A stretch of DNA of 64,000 nucleotides from Cycas panzhihuaensis (Eukaryota; Cycadophyta): contig CM041465.1 in NCBI GenBank assembly GCA_023213395.1, positions 217,565,741-217,629,740 on the forward strand, read 5' to 3'. Under the pieces are notes generated by a model. That model was given only the letters and a program-made list of their open reading frames with translations. It searched no databases and had not been told where the DNA came from. The position numbers and the translations under genes were made by a program. This document shows positions 10,350 to 22,336 of this stretch, piece by piece (within the stretch, counting starts at the first letter, position 1; each line of letters opens with the position of its first letter).

Positions 10350-11300
10350 ACCCAAGCCTCCATGCCATCAGCAACCCCCAACCCCTTTGGCTCGATGAAC
10401 TATGTGTTGAAAATCAAGCCCAGCCAGACTATCCTAATTGGAGGGAAAAAGTTCTCACCCATAAAGGTTGGTCAACCTTCAACAATCATCTCCTCTACCA
10501 CAATCGTATCTTTGTCCATCCCTCCTCCCCATTCATCCCTAAAATCCTAACGGAATACCACTCATATCCCCTTGGTGGCCACTCTGGCTTCGATAAGACT
10601 TATCGAGGGGTTCGCACAGATTTCTTTTGGCCCCACATGAAGACCACCATATTCACCTTCGTATCGGAATGTGACACCTGTCAATGGAATAAAGTAGAGA
10701 CCAAACCTCTCCCTGGCCTTCTTCAACCATTAAATATTTCGCAAGGTAAGTGGCAAGATATTGCCATGGACTTCATCACGGGCCTACCACCATCTGCCGG
10801 GTTCGACTCCATTTGGGTAATCATTGATCGATTAACCAAGTACTCACACTTTCTCCCAGTGCACACCTCCTATTCATCCTCCCGTCTTGCTGACTTATAT
10901 GTCCAATTCATATTTCGCCTCCATGGTTTTCTCTCATCTATAAATGCATGAGCGACCCTAAGTTTACCAGCTCCTTTTGGCAAGAACTCTTTAAGGCCGT
11001 TGGAACCTCCTTTAATATGAGCTCTGCCTACCACCCACAAACAGATGGCCAATCTGAGGTTCTAAACAAAACTTTAGAAACTTATCTACGTTGCTTTGCT
11101 TCAGAACACCAAGCTAAATGGACCTCATGGCTTGCCCTAGCCGAGTATTGGTATAACTCCTCCCATCACTCTACCATTGGTATGTCCCCCTTTTTGGCTC
11201 TTTATGGCTACCACCCACCTTCTCACCATACCCTAGCCACAAATTTTAGAGCGACACGTGCAACAAAAGCTTCAAGAAATGGATCAAATCTTGCATGCCC
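10350..11300 (+). pseudogene. Chromovirus integrase
   Basis: It has an H2C2 zinc-binding module (YHSYPLGGHSGFDKTYRGV ... CDTCQWNK), a core with DIAMDFITGLP (first catalytic Asp), SDPKFTSSFWQEL (second Asp) and YHPQTDGQSEVLNKTLE (Glu). All DDE residues are present. One frameshift near 10,945 separates the first core part (ends LHGFLSSINA) from the second (starts MSDPKF). Confidence 0.92.
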
Positions 11301-11767
11301 TTCGACAAAATCTAGCTAGTTCTCGAAATCAAATGAAGCAGCTAGCAGACCACCACCGCTCAGATAGATGCTTTGATATTGGAGGTCTAGTATACCTCCG
11401 CCTCCAACCTTATAAGCAACAATCACTCAAGTCCCATCAAGGGCATAAAGTAAGCCCTCGCTACTATGGCCCTTATAAGATCCTGCACAAAATTGGTGAA
11501 GTTTCTTATGCCCTTGAACTCCCCCCAAACACTAATATTCATAATGTCTTCCACGTATCCTGCCTAAAGAAATACCTTGGAGCTAAAGTTACACCCCACA
11601 CAACCCTTCCTATTCTCTCTGAAGAACAAACTCTTACAGTTCCTCCTGATAAAATCCTTTCCAGTCGCCAGCACTGCCTCCGGAATCACACTATTTCTGA
11701 ACACTTGGTACAGTGGGTTGGCTGCGATGCTGATGAAGCTACTTGGGAGTCGGAAGAGTTCATCTAG
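11258..11767 (+). pseudogene. Chromovirus integrase C-terminus and chromodomain
   Basis: The frame continues from the integrase with a shift near 11,260. It reads DIGGLVYLRLQPYKQQSL, YYGPYKILHKIGEVSYALEL and NTNIHNVFHVSCLKKYLG, the GPY/F-type end, then LTVPPDKILSSR and EHLVQWVGCDADEATWESEE, which is a chromodomain (Val-Gln-Trp, then A-T-W-E). Chromodomains steer integration to particular chromatin. It ends with TAG at 11,765-11,767. Confidence 0.9.
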
Positions 11768-11807
11768 AAACATCCTCATCTCCAACGCTGCGAGGACTCA
11801 GCGTCTT

Positions 11808-11820
11808 AGAGGGGGGGACC
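11808..11820 (+). other. Chromovirus polypurine tract
   Basis: AGAGGGGGGGACC directly precedes the 3' LTR and primes plus-strand cDNA. Confidence 0.88.
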
Positions 11821-12197
11821 TGTAACATAACCTCACCTTTGCTTAGCAAGAGGAAACCACTAACAAGTAAGGATGGACCGCTAAGTCATCCAATAAGATG
11901 TAAGGCCGCTAGGGCCACTAATAGAGTTATGTGTATGGACCGCTAAGTCGTCCAATAAGATGTAAGGCCGCTAGGGCCACCAATAGAATCATTAAGGATG
12001 AAGACCCCTACTTGTGTATTTAAAGGGTTAAACTACTCATAATGTTATCGAGTATGATATCTTGAAAGGAGAAAGTACTTCGGTACTCATTTTGGTGACT
12101 TATTTTACGTATTACATTTGCGCATTCGTGTTATTTGGCTTCGATTTCTGCTAAACATCAATTCTTCGAGCCTTGATTGCTGAGAAGGAACGGTCCA
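11821..12197 (+). repeat. Chromovirus 3' LTR (377 bp)
   Basis: It is the same length as the 5' LTR with 11 substitutions and no indels. Seven of these are clustered in 15 bp (12,107-12,121). Confidence 0.95.
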
Positions 12198-12202
12198 AGT
12201 AA
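12198..12202. repeat. Target-site duplication AGTAA (right)
   Basis: Perfect match to 5,868-5,872. Confidence 0.93.
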
Positions 12203-13130
12203 CTACTTAGTAGCAAAAATTAAAGCAAGACATTCTTTTTTAGGGAAAGAATAGTGAAGTTCAGTATCCACAAGGGTCCTACTAATGAAATAGATAGCTC
12301 ATTCTTTATCAAACTTGTCTTCCTATGCTAGCATTCCTACTAATGAGTCCTTTGTAGCTAAAGTATATAAAATGAATGATTTGTCAAACCTTAGTAGAGC
12401 AAGAATATGCGTTAAAACCAAGGCTTATTTCAACTTATCAAAAAACTTGAGGAGTCCATTATAACTCGACATCTTTCTTTAAAAGATTAGTGATAGGATT
12501 ATCATCTAAAGCAAAGTTAGTGATGAAACGTCTTAAGAAACCAAGTCTACCTAGAAAAGATTTAATTTACTTTTGGTTCTTAGGAGGAGGCATTTGGATA
12601 ATTGCTTTGATCTTATTAGGATCAATTCTAATCCTATCTTAAGAAATGATATTTCTCAACATCTTTCCTAATGTAACAATAAACATATACTTGGAAAGGT
12701 TAAGGCATAAGTGATATTTCTTATACCTTTCAAAAACCATTCTAAGGTCATGCAAATGATCGCATCTTCTGCGCGAGAGGGCAAGCATATTGTCTAAATA
12801 TACAATAATAATATTACCGATCAAGTTGTATAAGATATGCACCATAGCTTTTTAATATGTTGCATCAGCATTCTTTAATCCAAAGGGCATGGCTTTATAA
12901 ATAAAGGTGCCCTAGAGAGTAGTAAAAGTGGTCTTATGACAGTCGCAAGGTGAAATGGGGATCTGATTATATCTTGAAAAAACATCCATAAGGGACATTA
13001 CCTCAAAATTGGTCATTTGGTCCCAATCTAATGAACAAAAATGAGAGGAAAATTATCCTTGGGACATGCATCATTAATATCACAAAAGTTGATGTAAATC
13101 AGAATTGAACCATTCATTTTACTACAAGAA
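12203..13130 (-). pseudogene. Tat-A reverse transcriptase and 5' part of RNase H
   Basis: Minus-strand reading from 13,130 down gives EVMSLMDVFSRYNQIPIS, TTFTTLWGTFIYKAMPFGL, then KNADATY and GNIIIVYLDNMLALSRR, in which the catalytic YLDD is YLDN. It continues SFLGRLGFLRRFITNFALD and DNPITNLLKKDVE, then a degraded RNase H start that is cut at 12,203 by the chromovirus. The Tat-B equivalent is 50,480-51,550. Confidence 0.87.
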
Positions 13131-15240
13131 CTATGTAAGAAACCCATTGAGAATAATCAACACTCTTAATGAATTCAACTCCTAATAACTTCTCCACTTT
13201 TTATTTAATGGCAAGGGAGAGGCTTGGATGAATAGGATGTTATTTTTTTCGTTTGGGTTTAATGCCAAGAATTATCATGATGTTGTGTTCAACAACTTAA
13301 GAGTCAAGGCCTTACATACCTTTATAATCCCATGCAAAAATTAAGTGAAACTCACGAAAGAGATCCTTAAACTAAGTGATCTCTTAGGGAGTATAACTAG
13401 CTCTCAACTTGATAATTCTAGGAACATCTTCTATCTCTAAGTCTACATCGATGGTTTGTTCCATAATCATTGTGTTTTCTTCCTCAAAATTAGGAGGGGC
13501 AGGCTCTATTAAAGAAGTAGACTCTTAGGGTTGGGAATGATTAACTATGACTTTTCAGAACCCTAACTTATGATGCCCATGAGGGAAACTAGGAGATGAG
13601 TCTGTTAGATGCTTAATAATTATCTTATTATTTTTAAAATAATCTAAATCAAAGAGATTGATGAGGAGAAGGCTTTTATATAAAGGAGTAGGCACAGAGA
13701 GAGGCCTAAAAAATGAAAGGGTATTAATTAAAAAGTTTGGATAGGTGGGAACAAACTCAATGATTAAAGAAACATAAGAAAAGAAAATAAACCTATCAAC
13801 AAACTCCCAAATTGAAGCAAAAGATTGATTAAATTCTTAATGATTCACACTACACTCTTGATTGAATAAAGATATCAGGATAAGAGAGGATGGGGAAGAA
13901 TCAATGTGAGAATGGAGAGGGAAAGAAATAGTGGAGATCAAATTAACCTCCCTTACTGTAGTGGAAGTATTATGATTATTTTGACCTATATGAAGTAAAT
14001 CAATATCTTCGCCCCCCAATTCTAAGTTTAGATGGCAATGCAATAATATTTTCTTCCCATATCTATTCAACTAGGTAATAAAGAAAGGAGATCAGGAGAA
14101 AAATGTGGAAGCATCAACACGTAAATCATGTGTAACTGAAGTTGAAGAACTACTTGCTGAAAGATTAGCAACAGGATGAACCATTTCATTTTCCCCTGAA
14201 GGCAAGCATAAAACCTATAAGAAATGAGGTTGAATATGAGGGAAAGCATTTATATTAATAAGTCTACCCATAAGTGGTTCTCGATGAGATACAATAGAAT
14301 GAGAGGTTATTTCTTCATCAGAAATAGAAGGAGAAGAATATTTTCTTCCCATGTCTATTCAGCTAGGTAATAAAGAAAGGAGATCAGGAGAAAAATGTGG
14401 AAGCATCAACATACAAATCATGTGTAACTGAAGCTGAAGAACTACTGCTGAAAGATTAGCAAGAGGATAAACCATTGCATTTGTCCCTGAAGGCAAGTAT
14501 AAAACCTATGAAAAATAAGGAAGTCTACCCACAAGTGGTTCTCGATGAGATACGATGGAATAAGAGGTTAGTTCTTCATCAGAAACAGAAGGAGAAGAAT
14601 ATTTTCTTCCCATGTCTATTCAACTAGGTAATAAAGAAAGGAAATCAAGAGAAAAATATGGAAGCATCAACATGCAAATCGTGTGTAACTGAAGCTGAAG
14701 AACTACTTGCTAAAAGATTGGCAAGAGGATGAACCATTACATTTGCCCGTAAAGGCAAGTATAAAACCTATGAGAAATGAGGGTAAACAGGAGGGAAAGC
14801 ATTTATATTAATAAGTCTACCCACAAGTGGTTCTCAATGAGATACAATAGAATGAGAGGTTATTTCTTCATCAGAAATAAAAGGAGAAGAAGTCAAAGAC
14901 CAATTAGTTGAATCTAAAGTAGTAGGGATAGATGAGCAACTTGATGGTAAAAGGACAATCTTAATCAAATCCACATCCTTTACTTCTGGATAAGTAGAAA
15001 GAGCTTCGATGGGAAAATATTGGTCTAAACCAAGTAATTAAAAGAAGTAATCTAAAGAGTTGGACTCAATAGGTTCTAAAAAAGTATCAATAAGAGGAAT
15101 TGACTATTTAATGGGTTTCAGATTTTGGTTGATAATTTTTAATTATCCCTCATGGATAAACCTAAGTTCATTGAAGAGGGAGGAATAAACTACTAACATT
15201 TGGGTAATCTATGGTCTACCCAAAAGAATGTTATATTCTA
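13131..15240 (-). pseudogene. Tat-A protease-RT spacer
   Basis: This is a long spacer of about 2 kb between protease and RT, without a family-wide domain I can name. The Tat-B counterpart (49,150-50,480) is about 1.3 kb; the difference is largely a tandem triplication at 14,049-14,886. Residual open stretches include one at 13,837-14,070 (NRYGKKILLHCHLNLELG) that aligns with KHNRKMLFHQYLELELGSK of Tat-B, showing common coding ancestry. Confidence 0.65.
14049..14886 (-). repeat. Three tandem copies of a 261-292-bp segment in Tat-A
   Basis: Units begin with TTTTCTTCCC at 14,049, 14,341 and 14,602. Each contains GGTAATAAAGAAAGG, a block with GGAAGCATCAACA, and ends with AGAAGGAGAAGAA or similar. 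The middle unit lacks about 30 bp. Tat-B has a single copy at about 49,370-49,640, so the triplication arose in the Tat-A lineage. Confidence 0.9.
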
Positions 15241-15830
15241 AGTCAAGGTCAATAATAGTGAGCTCAGTGAGAACTGTCCTTTCTTATAATGTGAGAAGTA
15301 GAGTGACTTATCCTAAGTGTGCCTTCTTATTCTTATCATACCCTTGGCAAATCTACTCACATGGATAAAAAATAGAAGTCTCTAAATCCTCAATAAGATG
15401 AAGAGGGATTACATTTATGGATGATCCCTCATCAATAATAACTCATTTAATATTAATATCATCCTTCACAATATTAATGTAAAATGGGGGTATATCATTC
15501 ACCACATAGGCAAAATGACTAGATAAGGTAACCAGATTAAAAGAAAGCATAGAGTTAGGTGAAGAAACTATTGTAAGAACTCTCAATACATCAAATAAGA
15601 GTTAACATTACTTAGGGTAACACTTTTGCAAATCAATAACTGATATATCTACTGGAATAGTCTTTAACTCCTTAACCAAAGAGAATGATCCATCCTTTAC
15701 ACTAGAGGGAATGGACCTAAACCTGATGGGATGGGGGGATACTAGAGGTAAAGATTTAAGATTTCTTGCCATCAAATCATTAGGTGATTTAGATGGACCT
15801 ATACTCTTTTTGGTCTCCACCATGTTTATT
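15241..15830 (-). pseudogene. Tat-A protease region
   Basis: Minus-strand reading gives MVETKKSIGPSKSPNDLMAR, VKDGSFSLVKELKTIPVDIS, then VIIDEGSSINVIPLHLIEDL, and further on ELTIIDLDLEYNILLGRP. D-E-G-S-S is a mutated D-T/S-G-S-S aspartic protease active site; I-L-L-G-R-P is the typical end of Tat protease. Tat-B carries the same DEGSSINVIP, so that change predates the split of the two copies or was ancestral. Confidence 0.82.
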
Positions 15831-18140
15831 ATTCTCTTAGTATCACCACCTTTAGGAGGTGGGTGTGATTAATTATTAGTGCTTTTTATTGAAATATTTG
15901 AAGGAGTGATAATCTTCTTCAATGAATTAGAACTCGAAGGTTTGTTTTCATCATCTTACACCTACTTTTCCTTACCTATATCATCTTTACTTATTTTCTT
16001 GTTATGTTGAGATAACAGATTCTTATGGATCATTTGGTCTTGAGACGACTTAGAAGAGTGGTTTGGTTGAACATTTATATTTTGGGTTGTATTTTGAATG
16101 GTATGACACTCACTTCTATCATGTGCATCTATTTAATGGTATGAGCACTATTTTATCTTTCTAAAAGGAGTTAGAGGTAGAGGAGGAGCTTGTTTCTTCC
16201 TTCTTTCAGTAATATAAATAACTTTGGTCTCCTATAAAGGTTGGCTCTGAGAAGGACCATCAACATATAATTTAATATTAATCGCGTACTCTAATGACCT
16301 GATAGAAGAGGTCATGTGATTATAAGTGGGTTTAGGATGGGAAGACTTTGTAGTTTAAACTGTTTCTTTAGAAGGCATAGGTTTCCTAACCTTCTTGATA
16401 CCTGCTTGAATTTCAAATATTTCTAGGGATAAGCAATGATCAACCACTTCTTCATACAATTGAGGGCCAAGTTTTAAAACTTCTAAGTATATGTGGGGAC
16501 TCAAAGCATTAGTAAAAAGATTGAATAGTAAGTTAGGATTAAGATATGAGTGATAAGTATGTAATTGCTCTTGGAATCTTCTAACAAAGTCTCTTGAGGT
16601 CTCATCATGGTTCTACTTAATAGCTAATAAAGATTTAATGACTAATTCAAATAGTCTTACCACATCAAAATACTTAATGAAAGAGTTAACTAATTATTGG
16701 AACGAGAGGATGAAAACTAAAAGAAGATTATAAAACCACTTTAGCATATCATAACATAATCATAAGGCATGAAATCTATATAAGCAAGTGAAAATGTCTA
16801 TATATAGGAAGCAGGATCCTGAGAAGTCACCAAAAATTTTAGGCAACTCAGGAAGAAATAGAGGTATAGGAGATACCAAAAATTTATATAGAAAAGTAGA
16901 CTTTATATAGTTATGGAAAGGTCTCCTTAGCCTCAACATAGTATAACATTGAGGCAAGGATGATGGATGAAGAATAGATGAATAGATGGGTTGTTCTAGT
17001 AGTTGTTATTGTTGTGATTGTAAAGTATCATGAGAAGCAAAAGTAGAGAGGGGATTAAACCACACTAGATGGTTAACCACTGAGTTCATTTGGGGTATGA
17101 GACATTAAGAAAAAATTGGATTAAAAGTGGAGAAAATATTGGGTTATGGAGTGGGTCTAAGAATGTATGAAGAAGAAGTGAGATTGGAAACTCTCAAAGC
17201 TTATGATTGACTTGTTGATGTATGAGGATGACTGGAATGAATATGAGAAATATATTAAGAAGAAAGAATCATGTTATATGTCCTAGGAGATGGTGGGCAA
17301 GGTCTAACATCATAAGATAAAATTATATATGACATATGAGGGGGTAATTAAGTGGTAGAAGAAATAGGTTAGGAAGGGGAAACTCTAGTGGTGTAAGAAT
17401 GAATAAGTCATAAACTAGGTGAAGTCATAACCACCTAATTGGAAATAGGTATGTGCAAATAACCAGGGTTGCCATAGGTAGAAATGTTAGTAATACCCCT
17501 ATGGGTGAGAGGTATAGGATGAGGAGAGTGAATCCGAACTTGTTGTCTAAGAGGTGATTGATAACTTTATGAATGAGTTGACCTATGCTCATCTGCTTCC
17601 TCTAAAGGAGGGGAATGGGATCGTGGTGAAGGCCTAGGTGAAGGAGGATGAGAAGGATGAGGAGACTGAATAGTAATAGGTGGAGGCTCTACCTCTATTA
17701 ACCTATAATCCTCACCTAAAGGATCAATCTGAAGATGATGTGGTAGGGATATCATGGTATGAGTATTCGAGTAGAATAGATCTTGGTAACCAAGCATGTG
17801 TAGTGGAGTACGAATCCTAGTAAGAACTGACTCAAAAAAGGATTAATATGGTTGATAAGAAGGTGGTTCTTCTTATGCAAAAGAGGAATCTATAAAAGAA
17901 GGATCACCAGGGTATTAAGAGGGTTCAAGATATCCTTGTTCCACTGGTATATTATACAATTGAGTTGAATCTTCAAGAGGATAAACATAAGTGTCATGCA
18001 CTTAGAGTTCTAAAGATTTGAAATAGGATGATAAAACTTCTTGACCAAAGTGTAAAGGGTGTACTTGAGAATCTAACAGAAGGCCTTAGAGTCTAAAAGA
18101 GTGCCTAGGAGTAGGTGTTGTAGTTTCAATTGCTTTAAAA
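15831..18140 (-). pseudogene. Tat-A gag
   Basis: The minus-strand gag begins after the primer site. A long Pro/Ser/His-rich N-terminus (HDTYVYPLEDSTQLY ... PSHPPSPRPSPRSHSPP) is followed by the gag core near 16,960-16,550 (LRRPFHNYIKS ... LKWFYNLLL ... NHDET) and a zinc-binding stretch CSYH-x4-AHDRSEC at about 16,090-16,140, with the C-x2-H-x4-H-x4-C spacing seen in Tat gags. A short deletion removes part of the core around 16,755 relative to Tat-B. Stops are frequent. Confidence 0.83.
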
Positions 18141-18164
18141 GAAAATAAATGGTAGTTCCTTAAT

Positions 18165-18174
18165 GGAGTCATTA
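18165..18174 (-). other. Tat-A primer-binding site (Arg-tRNA type, mutated)
   Basis: The minus strand reads TAATGACTCC ten bases after the LTR end. The expected complement of plant tRNA-Arg 3' end is TGGCGACTCC; both GG positions and the CG show G-to-A or C-to-T type changes. The Tat-B site is at 46,054-46,063. Confidence 0.6.
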
Positions 18175-20249
18175 GAAAGATGGTGTCATCTTAGGTGGAC
18201 CTAAACTAGGTTTCTCTCAATCAATGGGGTGTTTCCTTTGTGTCAATTAAAACTAAGAGATATGAGATTTAAGAAGACCTAAGTAACCACCTTTTCCTAA
18301 CTCCTAAGAAGGATTCTTCACCTAGTTATGCCATTAAATAAGATATATATGAAGAATGTGACCAAAGGCTTGGATGTAAGGGGGGTGGTGGAATCCACTA
18401 ACCTACCCAACTAGGTGAAGGAGTTCTAGATTCAGAACTACTCTAGCAATATTTTCAATATCCTTCTTAGGGACTCCTATCCTTTGATCTTTTCAACCTT
18501 TTGAGTTTTACTAAAATAAAGGGAAGGATTAAGCAAATAGAAAAAATTTCTTTCTTTTTCTCTTTTTTTTTTTGTGTTTTGTTTTGTTGTTGTTTTTTTT
18601 TTTTTTTGTTTAACAAAATGAAATGAAATAAACCAAGGCAATCTATGAAGACAAAAGGCCTCTTCTACCTTCAACCAATAAGTAAGGAAGAACTAGAACT
18701 AGATGCATGCAATATACTTTTTATATTTTTTACTTTAAAATAAAAGATACTAATGCAACTATGACACTAACCTTTTAAATGCAATATGTACTGTTCACTA
18801 TGAAAGAAATAAAACACACTAACGAGAGATGTAACATACTATGTAATCGCTTTATATAATCTTTTAAAGAATTTTGATAGCATGCAATGCTATTTAAAAG
18901 ATTTTACTTCCCATGCATGCAATCTTTTCTTTGAATGAATGTTCTACGATACAAAAAGAGAGGTTTCAAAGACAAGCTACTACTATTTTAAATAAATTTC
19001 CAAACCTTTTAAAGTTGTATACAAATAACAAAACTCAATAACAATCCTCATATAAGATACTAACTATACAACTTTGAAGATTCTATCTCAATTGGAGTAG
19101 GAAAGACTCCAAAAGGATCCTTGAATATCTAATAATCTTTAAAAAAATAAAATATACATTTTCTATTCAACACTTTAAATTCTCTTTTCAAGGAAAAAAA
19201 AGAAATCTTAAAAGTGAAATCAAGTAAATAATAAAACTATGGAATCAAAACTTCTTTCCTAATGCATAAATCTACTTCAGAATGGATCTTATCTTTTAAT
19301 TAATCAATCCTTTCTAACATTTTCCTTTAAAATAAGTAAAGGAAGAGAGGCAACAAGTAAGAAGGGCTAAACCACAACCAAACAAAGCCAAAAGAGATGG
19401 TAAACTACTTAAAATACATACCAACATGCAAGATTAGGAAGGGGTAGCCATATAAATGGTGGAGAGATGACTATGCCCTACCTTTGTCTATCCCTTATGA
19501 ATCCCACAAAGGGCTAGCCTTTAAATAAGTATTTCAAGCCAAAAAATACATATAAGATCATCACAATAACCATTCAAAAGAAAGAGCAAGTTCTAAGCAA
19601 AGGACAACCTTCAGAAAATAGTGAAATGAGCAAAACCTCATAAGAAAGACCTTACCAACTTAGAAGAACTTTAAGGCTAAAAACTTTAAAAGAAAACCAT
19701 AAAAGTTGAAGATCAAACCATTAATATTCAAACATCAGTGAATCAACAAGTCACAACATCAAATTCTTCTCTCAATTTCACCCATAAGTATCATAAAAAT
19801 CAATCTTGAAGTCACAGTAGTAGTAGTCTTTAAAAAATATCCTAAAAATCACTAAAAATCCACCAAAAAACTTAAACAAATCACACTCTAACTCACATCA
19901 ATGAATCACAAAAATCCTAATAATCATTCCTGGGCATTGAAAGGATAAGATTCTATCAAATTTAGGTAGTGACATGCAAAAATCTAGTGTGCTAGCTAAA
20001 TTTTTCATGCATGACAGTAAAAAATATGATCAATCATGTTTTTGGACCTACCGAAAATATGACTTTACTCTAAAAATGTAACTGGTCACATTTTTGGCAA
20101 CATCAAAAATACGATAATTAGGAAAATAGAAAAGAACTCATTGAAAAGTTTAAAAAACTAATTTCTAAATATAGATTAAGGATTAAATGACTTTATAAAT
20201 AAGTAAAGAGGCCCAAAACAAGATGAAGACGATGAGCACAAGTCCAACA

Positions 20250-20456
20250 TATAAAAGGATTCTCTCACATATCTTTATTGATCATTTATAAATGTATAAA
20301 TACAATTCAAAGTGTATGGGACAAATGGAAACTTCTTAATGAGATTGTGCCACTTGTCATTCTAGAGGAGAAAGGGGGTAATGATACATGACCCTTACAA
20401 AAAACTTTAGACAACCTAGATAAACCATTATTCTAAATAAAGCATTACCTTTTACA
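20250..20456 (-). repeat. Copia 3' LTR (207 bp)
   Basis: The outer end reads TATAAAAGG where the other LTR has TGTAAAAGG, so the terminal dinucleotide has decayed. Same length as the 5' LTR. Confidence 0.92.
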
Positions 20457-20466
20457 CCCCCTCTTA
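20457..20466 (-). other. Copia polypurine tract
   Basis: The minus strand reads AAGAGGGGG-like sequence directly before TGTAAAAGG of the 3' LTR. Confidence 0.75.
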
Positions 20467-20475
20467 ATGTTTTAT

Positions 20476-20900
20476 CTATTTTAATCCTAAATGATTTCTA
20501 AAACCAACAAATTTTTTTGTGTTAAGGGGTTTGGTAAGGACATCAACATTTTGATTTCCTGATGTGCAGTATAAGAGTTCAACTTCTTTGTTATATACTT
20601 TTTCCCTAATGAAATGGTGATGTACTTCTATATGCTTGGTTCTTGCATGCAGTACTAGACTCTTGGTCATTTTGATGGTACTTTGATTATCACAAAATAA
20701 CTGAGTAGGTACTATTTGTTCTTGTCCAAGGTCCTTAAGAAGTTGTCTGATCCAAATTCCTTCACATGTTGCATTGACCACTGACTTATACTCAGCCTCT
20801 GTTGAAGACAAAGCAACTATGTGTTGCTTTTTGCTGCTCTAGGAAATTAAGGATATTCCTAGAAAGAAGTAATATCTTGATGTTGGTTTTATGTATATTC
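20476..20900 (-). pseudogene. Copia RNase H
   Basis: The longest open piece is 20,811-20,476 and reads MSSTEAEYKSVVNATCEGIW, QLFCDNQSTIKMTKSL, HARTKHIEVHHHFIREKV and DVLTKPL. STEAEY, CDNQS and RTKHIE are hallmarks of copia RNase H, with Glu and Asp present. Confidence 0.93.
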
Positions 20901-21199
20901 TATCTCCAGCCCAGTCAAATCACAAAAACCTATTAGTTTCATATTGTTATCTTTTTTGTATTCTAATCCAAGATTTATGGTTCCTTTTAGATACTGTAAG
21001 ATCCTTTCTGCAGCATTCTAGTGAGGTATTTTGGGATTTTCTATAAATCTGGAAACTACATCGAATGCATAGGAAATGTTTGGTCATGTAGCTGTGAGAT
21101 AAATTAGACTTTTAATTAGTTGCCTATACAGTGTTGCATCAACTGATTGTGCCTCTTATTTAGTGTTTAATACACATCCAGTTTCCATTGGAGTGGTGA

Positions 21200-21960
21200 A
21201 ATTATTACAACTTTCCATATTTAACTTGTTTAATAAGTTTTAAACATATTTTAACTGAGATAAAATAATAGAATCATTATTTTATTTAATTTCAATCATG
21301 AGATGATAGTGCAACATTCCAAGATCTATCATTTGAAATACTTTTTTAAATCTCTTCTTGATGAATGTAATCGAGTCTTCGTCATCCCCTGTGATTAGCA
21401 TGTCATCCACATATACTACTATAATGGATGTTAATCCTTGATTAAATTTCACATACAAGCTATGATCTAACTCACACTTATGGAAGCTATTTTGAGTAAG
21501 ATATGCATCCAGCTTGGTATGCTAGGCTTTTAGTGCTTGTTTGAGCCCATACAAAGTCTTTTTTAGTTGCAGACCATATTTTCTTGTCTTGACTTTATAT
21601 ATCCTTTAGGATAATACATATACACTTCTTCTTGTAGATTTCCATTTAGGAAGTCACTCTTAACATCCATCTGGTAAATCTTCCATCCTTTTTGAGCTGT
21701 AATTCCAATTACCATTCTCACAGTGTTCAACTTGGCTATCGGTGAGAACATTTCTTCATAATCAACTCTAGTTATTTGTGTGTAGCCTTTTATTACCAGT
21801 TTTACCTTGTATTTCTTAATTTCTCCATTTGGTTTTTATTTCACTTTATGTACCCATTTGTAGTTTACAATGGGTTTATCCTTAGGTGGTATTACCAGAT
21901 CCCATGTTTTATTTTTATAAATGGCCTTCATCTTTTCATCCATTACTACTCTCCAAGCTA
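21200..21960 (-). pseudogene. Copia reverse transcriptase
   Basis: The reading includes EEMFSPIAKLNTVRMVIGI, YQMDVKSDFLNGNLQEEVYM and, at about 21,370-21,435, VVYVDDMLITGDDEDSITFI. The YVDD catalytic motif is intact. Stops and frameshifts occur on both sides of these blocks. Confidence 0.92.
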
Positions 21961-22336
21961 GAAAGTTGCTTGCCTCTATGTAAGTATTTGGTTCAATAGT
22001 GTAAATTAGAGCTTGTAGTTTCTGAGAACTTGTTTAATGCTCAAATACTTCCCCCTTTGTTTCTTCAAGAGTTTTGAGATACCACTTTGGTAATCTTTTG
22101 GAGATTTATTCCTATGATTGTCTTATTTTTTCACCTTCTGAATGTAAGTCTAAACCATTAGCTTATTGAGTATCAGATGGATGAGCACTAGAGTCACTTG
22201 TTTGTTGTGTATCAAATGATTCCTCATCTGAATTATCACTTTATATTACAACACTATCAGATGTGATTTTTGATTTATCTTCTGCCTGACTTCTCTCTTA
22301 GCTTTGATCACCAATGTTTATTTCTTGATGATTGGC

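Larger units (their letters stand above)
5873..12197 (+). mobile_element. Chromovirus (Ty3/gypsy), complete structure, inserted in Tat-A
   Basis: This is a 6,325-bp element with two 377-bp LTRs, TG...CA ends, an initiator-Met primer site two bases after the 5' LTR, a G-rich polypurine tract directly before the 3' LTR, and a perfect 5-bp target duplication AGTAA (5,868-5,872 and 12,198-12,202). Internally it runs gag, protease, RT, RNase H, integrase and a chromodomain-like end, which defines a chromovirus. Short LTRs and total size would fit the Reina group, but that is inference. The LTRs differ at 11 of 377 positions by my count (about 97% identical), so this is one of the youngest insertions in the window. 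Stops and frameshifts disable it. Confidence 0.95.
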
